A DNA stretch of 64,000 nt from Alentia gelatinosa (lineage: Eukaryota > Annelida > Polychaeta > Phyllodocida > Polynoidae): contig OX465587.1 of NCBI GenBank assembly GCA_950022655.1, positions 36,017,153-36,081,152 on the forward strand. The letters run 5' to 3'. This document shows positions 20,774-32,503 of this stretch, one piece after another. Both the position numbers and the translations under genes were made by a program. A model generated the notes under the pieces. The model was given only the letters and a program-made list of their open reading frames with translations. It was not told the DNA's origin and made no database searches. Numbering within the stretch: position 1 is the stretch's first letter; each line of letters begins with the position of its first letter.

Positions 20774-23700
20774 CTTGTCGAAAAACTCCTCAGCGAACTG
20801 AAGGAAGGAGAGCTCTTCGTTGACAAAGATTTCGAAGCCAGCCCAAAATCTCTATATTTCTACCCGCGGGACTTGGGGCTCAAATGGGCCAGAGCAAAGG
20901 TATGTGCATTATATCCACCTCTACATATCCCAACTGTATATCTAGATAATGGTATATCTAAAACGATATATAGACAATAATCGATGGTTTTGTGGACAGG
21001 CGGCCGTAAACCTTGAGCGAGTGTAGCGAGTGTATTACAAGGTCAACCGCGAGTGGCTTACAGAGCCGCCTGTCCACAAATTCATCATTTGTTGCATTTA
21101 TTATCCATCTTTTCAAATAAATTAAACCCAGCAATTGCCATATTAACGGATATAACAATAGGAACTATTTCTTTGCTCTTTATTTGGAAAAAGATTTTTT
21201 CGTTTCGCCAACCGTTCGGTGGCGTCCGACGAGAAAAAAGGGGGGAGCGACTGTAATCCAGGACACTCTGGACTACATAGCAGAGGCCAACCGCCAACTA
21301 GGTGACACCGACACGTACGAGCCGGTAGACAAAGACCCAACCTGCAAACTCTATCAGAAGGTAGAGGAAAAAATCGAGGAATTGAACAAGATGGGCGAAA
21401 TCACTCACAAAATGACTGGTGCACTCAAAACACCCAAACCGAGAGCTCCGAATGTATATTTTCTACCGAAAATACACAAAAAGGAGAGACCACCTCCAGG
21501 TAGACCAGTAGTCTCGGCAAACAACTGTCCGACAGAAAAAATATCTGCATTTGTGGATAATTTTCTAAAACCACTGGTACCTGATGTAAAATCTTACCTT
21601 AAAGACACAAACGACTTCGTCAAACGCATCGATGAGTTACCGAGACTCAAACGAGATACCATCTTGGGTACCTTAGATGTAAGTTCGCTGTACACGAACA
21701 TCCCCAACGACGAAGGGATCAACACCATCAGAACCAAACTCGGGAAGGTTAGAGACAGTAGACTCAAACCATCGAACGAAACCATTGTAGAGCTACTAGA
21801 AATGGTGCTCAAAAACAACAATATAGTGTTCAACGGACAACACTATATCCAACGAAGAGGCACAGCGATGGGCACCAGATTGGCCCCATCGTATGCGAAT
21901 CTCTTTATGGAAGCCATCGAAGAGAGGCTCCTATCGGAACATAACAAGAAACCCAGCAGAGGAGCTGGATAAGTGGGTAAAACACCTGAACACCAGCCAC
22001 CACTCCATAAAGTTCACGATTGAATGGTCTAGACAAGAAATTGCCTTTCTAGACACCAAGGTCAAAGTAGACGACGGGAAAGTGTATACAGACCTATACA
22101 CCAAACCGACGGATGCAAACACGTATCTGAGATACCATTCGGCACACCCACCGGCAACCAAACGCAGTCTCCCCTACTCACAACTGCTACGCATCAAGAG
22201 AATATGCAGCAGATCAGGAGACTACGAAAAACATGCGCGTGAAAAACTAGAACAGTTTGGAAGGAAAGGATACCCGAAACGGATCCTGTCCGAATGCAAA
22301 CAAAAAGTAGACAATCAGGAAAGAAAAACACTGATCAGTGCCAAAAACAAAGCTGAGAACGATGACTCAAACGAGAAAACGTTCCTGATCTCAACATACA
22401 GACCAACTGGCAATGTGTTGGGAGAAGTGGTCGAAAACAACTGGGACATCCTGGGTAGATCCATAACCACAAAACAAATCCACAAGCGCAAGCTCGTGAA
22501 GGGTTTCAGACGCCCAAAAAACCTGAAGGACCATCTGGTACGGGCAAAACTGAACGTGAACTCTGACTTGTGTAAGAAAGTCAAACCCACACAGAACGAA
22601 GCCACGAAAAATGAATGCAAGAAAAAGAATTGCAGATACTGTAAAATGTTAGACAATGGAGGCAAGATCACCTCTAACTCCACCAAAAAGGTGCACATCA
22701 CAAAAACGAAGGTCACCTGCAACAGTTCAAATGTGATCTACTATCTAGAATGCAGTAGATGCAACATGCAATACGTAGGCCAGACCAAGAGAAAGGTCAA
22801 GGAAAGGCTATACGAACACCTCAGGAACATCACCAAGGGAAGCACCCAAAATGATGTCCCCACACACTTTAACCAGTGTGACCATAAAGGATGCGAAGAC
22901 GTAAAAGTCTATATCCTAGACTTCATCTTCAGTCATCCAGGCAGCAAAAGAGCCAGTTCCCTACGGAACAAAATCGAATTCAATTGGATTCACAGGCTCA
23001 AGAGCCAGTCCCCCTGGGGACTGAATACTATGGACAACCGGTATGGTTAGGGATACTTAAATGCCACGTCAAAAAAAAATTTCTCGTCGGACGCCACCGA
23101 ACGGTTGGCGAAAGCGAAAAAATCTTTTTCCAAATATCAGTTCCCAACTAAAGTATCACCTACCCTACCAAACAAGTAGCCGATCTACCTCTTCCACAAA
23201 ATCCAGAAAGTCACTGGACAATGCTGTGACGTTCCGCCCGTCAAAATACCCAAACCAGGTAAAAAATCACGGATTAACAACCCGTACATACCTTACGACA
23301 CCTGACGAGAATTCAGTATAGATTCGAAACCACAATCCCAAAGCCTCAGCGGCAGGCGAACGCGAAGAAAATAGATCTTCACGTACAAAAACATTAAATT
23401 CTCGCCCACCGCCCCCCGTTAATGACCGGCCCTCCAAAGCCCTAATGACTGCTCCGCGGGGCACGCGCCGAACATCGCCGAACACGCCGACAGCGGTCAG
23501 GTTGTGAGGCACGCGGTGAAAAGCGTCATTAGCAACCAATGGGAACGCTCGCACGCGGCAGCGCTCGACCAATCAGATTGAGGCATCAGGAACAAAGCCA
23601 TAGCGGACAGAGACTGCGATCGGCGTCATTGTGGTAGTGTTAACGTTCGGATCCGGTTCGAATTTCAGCCTTGTCTTCCACATATTTCTTTGCTCTTTAG

Positions 23701-26668
23701 CAAAAGGGACTATTTTCCCTGTATACCATGGTTTTGAGGCCGTATACCATAGATGTGAATCTGTATACCACAGTTATGGTATCTGACAGGTTTTATACAA
23801 TGGGTCGTGGTTTACTGAGTCCCCATACATTTTCAATAGGGACTATATATACGATGGATAATAAATACTGCCACCCACTGGACATCCAAAGATATAGTAA
23901 ATACACTGCCACCCACTGCACACCCATGACCAGAAACAAATACAGTAGAACCCCGCATAACAGGACACCATAATACAATGTCCCCCCTTCCATGGCGTAA
24001 AACAAACATCTCATAGAAGGAACGGTCCCTAGAAAAGGTGCACCCTAAAGGGTGGCGTCCACCAACCACGACAAAGCTACGACAATGGCTTTCCGACAAG
24101 GTCCATGACAGATCTACAATTGGAAGCCTTGTCCTAGCCTTGTTGTGGTTGGTGGACCCTAGTTCCCGACAAGAGTCTATGACAGGCTGCGACTGGAAGC
24201 TTGTCGGGAGCCTTCCAACAAGGTTACGACAAAATCGAACATGTTCGATTTTTCCTATGACTGGACCTTTGGCGTGGAGTGTCATGGCGTGTCGGGAGCG
24301 TGTTGCAAAGGTCTAGATAGGAAATCTTGGTGGAGCGTGCACTTCCCGACACACCCACAACGCTGTCGTAAAGCCCCCCTCCTTACGACAAGGCTGCGAC
24401 AAGCGCCGATTGGAACTTTCTTGTCTGCGCTTGTTGTAGCCTTGTCGTGGTTGGTGGACGCCACCCTTTACATGAGTTGCCCCCTTACATGAAGTGTCCC
24501 TTAAGCGGGGTCCTACTGTACCTCATTGTCCCACTGGTGAATCATATATTTCTTCTTAGTTACCTCTACATAAACCGACATTAGAAATACCCTAATCCCC
24601 AATAATGTTAATCCATAATAAGACTCTTTGGGCATGTTTCGAGCTGGCGACTTGCCAAGTGGTTCGCGCCTCAGTCAGAACCTAAACGAGAGACAAACAG
24701 ACTGAGCATAGTATACCTGTACTAGCCCTCGATGTGAACTGTATTCATGACGAACACTCCATAAACAAGACACACACTACCAACATTATAAATCCAAAGA
24801 CAAGATAATAATCTGCAACTCGCTATGCTGCAGCAATTTCACAGCTAGAAATATGGTACAGCACAGCTATACAAAATGCAGCCATGACATGCACCTTTAT
24901 ATCCAGCATAAATACACAATCTATCACCTATTTCTTATACTGATGGGAGCATCCTCTGAATAGTTCCTGCTTAGTAATATGCGAGGATATCGCATACACT
25001 ATTGCAGGGAATAAAAACCGTTACCCATACAGAGAGTTGAACATATTGTGATACCTATTTTTACCCAGGCTCTATGATAACTGCATGAGCTTCCTTAACA
25101 TGTCCACTTGCTGATGACAGGACATTGTGATTCCGGGAGTCGTGCCTCGCATGATGGTGGACGGCGCGGATCATCATGACATTGTCCAGGGACAACTCGG
25201 CGACTGCTGGTTCATGGCCGCATGCTCAGCTGTCGCCCAGCGAAGAGATCTCCTGGACAAGGTAAGGAACTAGTTTATTGTACACCTGTGCACATCGTAC
25301 TAAAGGCCTCTTTCCATTGGCCGACAAAAACGGGCTCTAAGCCCAGTTCGTTAAGAATTTTTCTCCCATAGAGTGCAGTGAGAAACCTTGTACAGATTAC
25401 GGCTTAGAGAATGTGAGATCTTCTGAGAGGGGTGCACCAAATGGCCTCTTCCCTGTAGCAACCAATATACCTGGTACAGTGTTACACCTCAGGCAGCAAT
25501 TGCAGTAACACCATGACCACCACAGGCACCTTAAACCCCCAAAATAGTAATCTCACACTGGTAATCGATGCTATTTTGTTGTACTAAATCTCTATTTGTG
25601 CACTTTTTACTCTCTCCTGGAATTCAAATGATTTTTTGGGTGTATTTATCTAAATGTGTATATAATTATCAATGCTGCGGTACCCATATGAATGCCAGAG
25701 GGCATCATGCTGCGGTACCCATGTGAATGCCAGGAGGCATCATGCTGCGGTACCCATGTGAATGCCAGGAGGCATCATGCTGCGGTACCCATGTGAATGC
25801 CAGGAGGCATCATGCTGCGGTACCCATGTGAATGCCCTTAGGCATCATGCTGCAGTACCCATATGAATGCCTGGATTTCCAACTCCGCTGTGATATTATA
25901 TATCCATTTTAATGGAAGAGCGCAGTATCCCAAAGGTATGGGGAAACTGGCAATTGAGCAGGGAAGGGGAGGGGGTCCAACTTCTGGGTATGGGTCTAGC
26001 AAACTAAATCAGTTTTCCTGTATTATTTCCATTATCAATTGAAGAGTGCGGTACTCATAATGCACCGTTTTTATTCACAGATAATCCCGCCCAATCAGGT
26101 TCTCACCGGTGAGAACTATCGAGGCCTCGTCCGCTTCCGGTTCTGGCACTTCGGGAAGTGGCGTGACGTCATTATCGATGATCAACTTCCGACTACAAGG
26201 GGCCACCTGGTGTACGCACATGGAGTTATCCATGGCGAGTACTGGGTGGCCCTCTTAGAGAAGGCTTACGCCAAGTAAGATTTTTTTAATTCATTTTTTA
26301 TCTAGTAATAAATCGTACAGTTATTTTGTGGGAAAGATCCTCCACTGCAAGAAGATACCTACTTCTTCTTCTTCTTCTTCTTCTCCTTCTTCTTCTTCAA
26401 TTGGTTCTTCTTCAATTGGTTCTGGTGCCTGCTGTAGTATGGGTACATGGCGAATGATGTGTAGCTCTTGAAGGGTTAGCTGCGACTTGTCTCTTACAGG
26501 CTGCATGGGTCATACGAGGCACTTATTGGTGGACGTTCCATGTCTGCACTCATTGACCTCACAGGCGGGGTCACGGAGCTCTACGAGATCTCGGGGCCCG
26601 ACGAGAACCTCTTCCGGCACATGCTGTCTGCGCACCGCGCCGGAAGTATCATCACCTGCAGCTGCATG
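20774..26668 (+). CDS. Calpain exons 1-4: PC1 sub-domain with catalytic Cys
   Basis: Exon 20774-20899 encodes the N-terminal calpain signature (ELFVDKDFEASPKSLYF). Exon 25121-25261 carries the nucleophile Cys in QGQLGDCWFMAACS. Exons 26081-26274 and 26500-26668 complete the lobe, with FRFWHFGKWRDVIIDD and LLEKAYAK followed by SYEALIGG and DLTGGVTE, all typical of the family. The phases are 0, 0, 2, 0. The acceptor at 20773 is preceded by stops and no in-frame ATG, so at least one upstream coding exon must exist. Confidence 0.9.
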
Positions 26669-29600
26669 GTAAGTAGCCTGTGAGCCTGGTCTATGTGCTC
26701 ACTCACATACAATAAAACCCGCTTCAGGGGCACCCCGCTGAAGGGGACTCGTCCCCTAAAAGATAATTTGCTCGGAATGGAAATTTTCCTTTCTATTAAG
26801 AATTTATTTTAACCGCGCTTAAGGGGACACCCCATTTAAGGGGACACCCCATTTAAGGGGACACCCCACTTAAGGGGTCAGTTATTTCGGTACAGAATGA
26901 TTCTAAATCCCGCTTAAGGGGGCACTTTGGGGATCAAATCTGATAGGACATTGTATGGACAACACTCGAGATTATATTGTATGCTTATTTATAGTGTATG
27001 TATGAGGCTGGTAGACTGATGTCTAGACGATCAGGCACCAGGCAACAGCCTACGTAGGCTCCTTCTAGGCATTTGTGGGCTGTCTGTGTGGTTATAACAG
27101 TGTCTCTATGTCATAGTGTCAACTACTACTTAGCCTACTTAGGACAGTTTGCTGGGAATGGAGGGTTTCCCCTTAAGCAGGGTTTTACTGTATATTACAC
27201 TCATTACATCTAAATGATATTTAACAGATGCATTATTGTGACCTATAGTGTATTGGGTTCAACTTGTGAAACAAGTACTGATAAACAGAGGAGAGTGCTG
27301 ATTGTACAGTATTTCTTATGTATGTCTAAATCATTTAGAGTATGTCTTACATATGTTACATTATATTTTTTTGAGTTATGTACATGTTTACTTTGGTTTG
27401 TATGGTAATATACCTGTTCATACTGAATGCAAACTATGAGCTTAAAGCTATCCAATGATAGTGTGTATTAGTCTAGGTATGACAAAAATGGGATGGTGGA
27501 AGACTGCGACATTAATGTAAGCGGACCATTGCCAATAATATAAAAAAAAAACATATTAGGCCAGGTAGCGCCCGCCATTTTTCTGGTTGCATCATGGGCA
27601 ACAGCCGCCATTTTTAGGCTGGTTTACCCACAAAAGGGTGTGGCAAAATCTGCTATTTTTTAGAGAAACATTCTACTAAGTTATATTTTATCTTTTGAAA
27701 AGTTGATATAGCTTTATTTTATATCATCGTACATTATAAACAAGTAGTATTAGGTTATTTGGGGAACCTTGTGAGGGAGAGAGGTTGTGCTGGTTCTCCT
27801 TGCCACTGCAAATCAGCGCTGGACCAATGAAAGTTCAAAGTCACTCACTTGTTGTCCTAGCTGGTCGTTCCTGTCCCATATTTCATTGGGGCATGAAACC
27901 AGTCTACAAAGTAGGTAGCCTGTGAGCCTGTCCATATGTGTCCATTTTTCTAGGGTTTTGTTGGATTGCATTCAGCTGGCACCTGGTCAATGCTAGTAAG
28001 TTTTTTTTTCATGCGGGTTCCCCGGTAATTCACGAAATCTGCCAGTTTTTAGAGAAACATTTTAAGTTAGGAGGAGTACGTCTTTTCATGGGTTGCCATT
28101 CCTATATTTTGTATTGTCATTCATCTTAACCAGTGTAAATAAGATATTTGGGGAATCTCCTCAGGAGAGGGGTTTGAATGAGCGTGCAATTATAAATGAA
28201 TAACAATTAAAAGGTTTGGGTTACATTCAGGATATGGATCGTTTTCTGAAATCTACTTGCACCCAGTCAACTTGCCATTTCTTCAACTGCCTGAGTCTAA
28301 GATCCAAATGTATCAAGCACCAGTAGGTCAATTAGGTATTTTGGTCTTGAGCGATTGGTCACAGTCAGCTGGGCATGCCTCTAAGACCCTGAGACACTGG
28401 CACCCTGCTCCTTTCCCAAATATCAGAGTGAATAGCACACAGGTAGTTAAAGGATAGTCTCTTTTTGCAGCACGATGAAAGTCTATATGTGTAACTTTTA
28501 TACGTTGCCACCATACTCTAAAAAGTGTCAACTGAAGTCCTGCGATCGCCGGTCGCAAGAATCCAACAAAAACTAATTTATTAGATTATCATTTTAAAAA
28601 GTTCAGTTGTTTTTTTATTGTAAATAAATACAAAAGCTAGATGTACATTCATCTCTGTTTTGTTGTAGAGGACAGAAGGGACAAAGGAAGAAAAGAAGGC
28701 CAAAGGGCTGGATACCCGCCATGCCTACGCCATCACCATGGTAGCACGGGTGAGTATTTACATAGAACTGCATCGAGAATCGTACAAATAGACAATACTA
28801 TCCACGAGTTTGGCTGGGCCGCAATCGTAATCGAGGCGAAGCCGAGTGATGATTATGACACAGCCAAACTCGTGGAGTATTGTCTATTTTACGATTCGAG
28901 TGTGGTTCTGGATTTTATATTTTACCCCTTTCTATGACATTAAATATCATCACAACTTCTGAATAATCAGAATATACTTAGCAAATTCACTACACCACGG
29001 CCGTGGCGTAGTGTTGTAACTTTACCAGGGTGATCGTTGAGTATGTTTTTCTAATGTTATTCCTATGGCTAAACTTGTACCAGGGGTGAGATAAAAAAAC
29101 AGGATGAGAGTCATATCTAGAAAAAATACCGTGATTTCCACACCAGCGGGCGTCTGCCAAATATGCTTACAGTATACATAGACAATGATTGATGGTTTTG
29201 TGGACAGGAGAGGTTGACGCATCGTAATACACGAGCGCTAGCTAGAGGAATATTTTCACTGAAAGAAACGAGCCACATTCCCGACAAGGTAAATACGTTT
29301 TTATAGGCCTGGCGTCCACCTACTACGGTAGAAATTTAGACCTTCTGATATGGCACCGATACAAAAAGCAAATATCAAAGACATATCGGGAAGGTACAAA
29401 ATCATAGACATATGTCTAGACATGCCAATCCACCACGCATTGTATGGGGTTTTTATTGGTGTCTAATCACAGAAACATAGTCAACTGCTCCGATATCAGG
29501 TGAGCTTCCGAGGCGATTTAGATTTTTTATCGGGAGGTGCATCGTAGACCATATCGGAGCCATATCGTAGTAGGTGGACGCCGGGCCTAACTTGTATAAA

Positions 29601-32442
29601 AATACACCTAGAAATATTGATAATTGATCAGTTATTTACCAAAACATGACAACGACGACGAGATATTGATAATCTGTTGTTACTCATGATCATAGATTCA
29701 GCAGTCAGAGGGGACCGAGCATTTAGTACGAATACGGAACCCGTTGGGAGGCCATCACGAGTGGAACGGGGCGTGGAGTGATAAGTGAGTATGAAAATAG
29801 ACAATTTTAAAAAGCTGCATTTTATATCATAAAACCCATATCATTTTCCTCAAACTTTCACAGAACATAGTAAATGTATAGTACTGCATATCTAAGTAAA
29901 TTGAAATGTTGGTCACCGTCTTTGTTTTAAAAAGAAAACCAGATTTTGTCAGAATAATTACTGTATTTATAAATCGGGCAAATGTGAAAAGGCCTAATTT
30001 ATGTATTTGGTTGGGACAGAATGAACAGAATGTTATATTTCATTCAGTTGGTATTATGAGGAAACGTCCTTACTGTGGACGAAACGGCTCCTGTCCGAGG
30101 TCAGTCTTCAATCTCATACTGCCTGACGCCATAGGCAGAAGGCAGTATGAAATCGAAGACTGACCAAGAACGAGAAGCGTTTCGTCCAAAGTGAGGACGT
30201 TTGCTTATTATTACATACCTATGGCCGAACATCTATGAAATACTACCCGCTGCTAGGGGTGCAGGATAATTAATGTTCGGGCGCACTGCGCCCGTAGTGA
30301 ATATTCGGGCGCACTGTGACCATTGGGTCAATTGGTACATTTAATAAGTATCTAAAATGGCCTTTTTTAATATTTAGGTATGTAATAATAAGGAAACGTA
30401 GTGACTGAGTCCGTAGGGATGCCATTCTCGGCCTTTTTATGCCATAAATACGTCCCTCCGCCTGCGGCGTCGGGACGTATTTATGACATTAAAAGACCTC
30501 GAACGGCCATCCCTTCGGGCTCAGTGACTACGTTTTCTCTTATTATTGTATACCTTAAATTGATGGAAAAAACGACATTTTGATGACTGATTAAATCACT
30601 CTCACAACTGGCACGAACATTACTATTACTGCACCCCTAGCAGAGGGCAGCATTTCATAGACATTCGCACACAGGAACCAATTTGGAATGATAATTGTAC
30701 AAATATTAAAAAATGCCTATTTCACAAAAGGATTATTTTTGGTTTGATCTCGGTGGCCCAGACACTACTTCACATTAATCCATGCACAAATAACCTTCAG
30801 AGATGAGAAGTGGGACTCAGTGGACGACGATGTCAAGGAGAGACTGGAAATGAAGTCCAAGAAAGATGGTGAATTCTGGATGTCCTTCGCTGATTTCTGC
30901 TTTGGGTTTGAGAACGTCACAATCTGCTCTATCGGGCCCGACCTTGACGGCGATGGCTCGGCCGACCACGGAGGTATGGGCATCTTAAAGACAGATACTA
31001 ATAGTTGGGTGATTTCTAAATTCTGTTGAGTTTTGCAGATATTAATCAGGATAATATAGGTTCCATATATCAGCAAATAGAAAATGCAAAGAAAATGGCA
31101 TGTTACCATGCTAACTTCTATGGGAGGGCAATCTCAAAATGTAAGTGCTTAACTATTGGTGTCTATGGCCTTGTTGCTAAATGACACTGATGATCGATTG
31201 TTATCTTCAAATAATTCTGGTTTATGATAGTTGGGAACATGGACATGCTAATTTCTATGGGAAGGCCATCTGAAGAAGGTAAGTGCTGATCTATTGGTGT
31301 TTATGGGAAACTGCTATATTTTCATGAAACCAGATGGCAGCACCAGTGTTAAATTAAATGGAAACAGGCGCTTTGATACCTACCCGCATTTGTCTTTAAA
31401 GGCATATCCTACACTTCATGTAGGGGCCACCTGGTGATTTTTATTAATGCCAATTATCATTCAAAGCTGGTTATTTCTTATTCATTCTTGTTCTAAATGA
31501 GTAAATATAATGTTTTGTCCAGATTAACCAATTTAACCAATAAAATAGGGCAATTTACATTGGCTTGATTTAAATATGGTTTTCTTCAATTCTCTCAAAA
31601 ACAAGGAAGGTGACTTATGGTTTTTAAAAACTTAAATATGTAGTACTGTACATCTACTATATTTGTGAAAGATTGAGAAAAATACCATGTATGCGAAAAA
31701 CAACCTTTTAGAATTTCTCTATGTTGTTTAACAAGATATTGTCATATTGATCTATAAATCAAAAACTAGAATGGTGACCCCCAATTCTTAAGTTAGATAT
31801 GTGTACTACAACACTAAAAGAGATCATCATATTTAAATTCAGGAAAATGGCATGGGTTTCAATTTTTAAGCCAAAAAATTGTCTGATATGCCTTTAAGGG
31901 AGTGTTCCACCGGCTGATAGCATGACCACAAAAGAGCATCACGGCGACCACACTGTGGCAGTTATGTCGGTACGGAAATGCTTCTTGACCCCGCTTAGGG
32001 GACAGTTTGGAGGGACATCTTATCAAATACACTCCCCAACTATCTTAAATCCTTGTTTATAGTGTGTGTGTTTGGTGGCCAGACAGTGGTCGCAACAAGG
32101 GGACACCGCTGAATATCACAGCTTCAAAGGCCCCAGCTCGCCCTGCGCCATCCACTATTAACCTGTATGTGGGCCTCTTACCTGACACCTAGCTGGCCCA
32201 AAAATCACTGGGGCTACTGCACACTCACCGTTGACCGTCCAGGGCCGCTAGAGAGGCAGGGATTAGCATTCAATTGACAAACTCTGGCGGCCGAATGCTT
32301 TGTCTATTGTCTCAGTATAGCACCAATGATTAAGAGGTAAGCGTTGGGCGGCGCAGGGCAGGCTTGGGGCTTTGAAGGTCTGATATATATCTTAGAATAC
32401 TATCTTGACTTGATACTCTATAAATATATATCTTGTGATATA

Positions 32443-32503
<61 letters not shown>

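Larger units (their letters stand above)
21183..23682 (+). mobile_element. Penelope-like retroelement with GIY-YIG endonuclease, inside calpain intron 1
   Basis: A Penelope-type reverse transcriptase is followed by a zinc-cluster linker and a GIY-YIG endonuclease, the diagnostic order for endonuclease-bearing Penelope-like elements. The coding part is bracketed by near-perfect inverted repeats of about 52 bp (21184-21235 and 23081-23135). A 17-bp direct repeat at 21166-21182 and 23683-23699 suggests the inserted unit runs to 23682, including about 540 non-coding bases with a hammerhead core. It is 5'-truncated and has lost the RT catalytic motif. It lies in the host gene's sense orientation and is spliced out with the intron. 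Confidence 0.88.
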
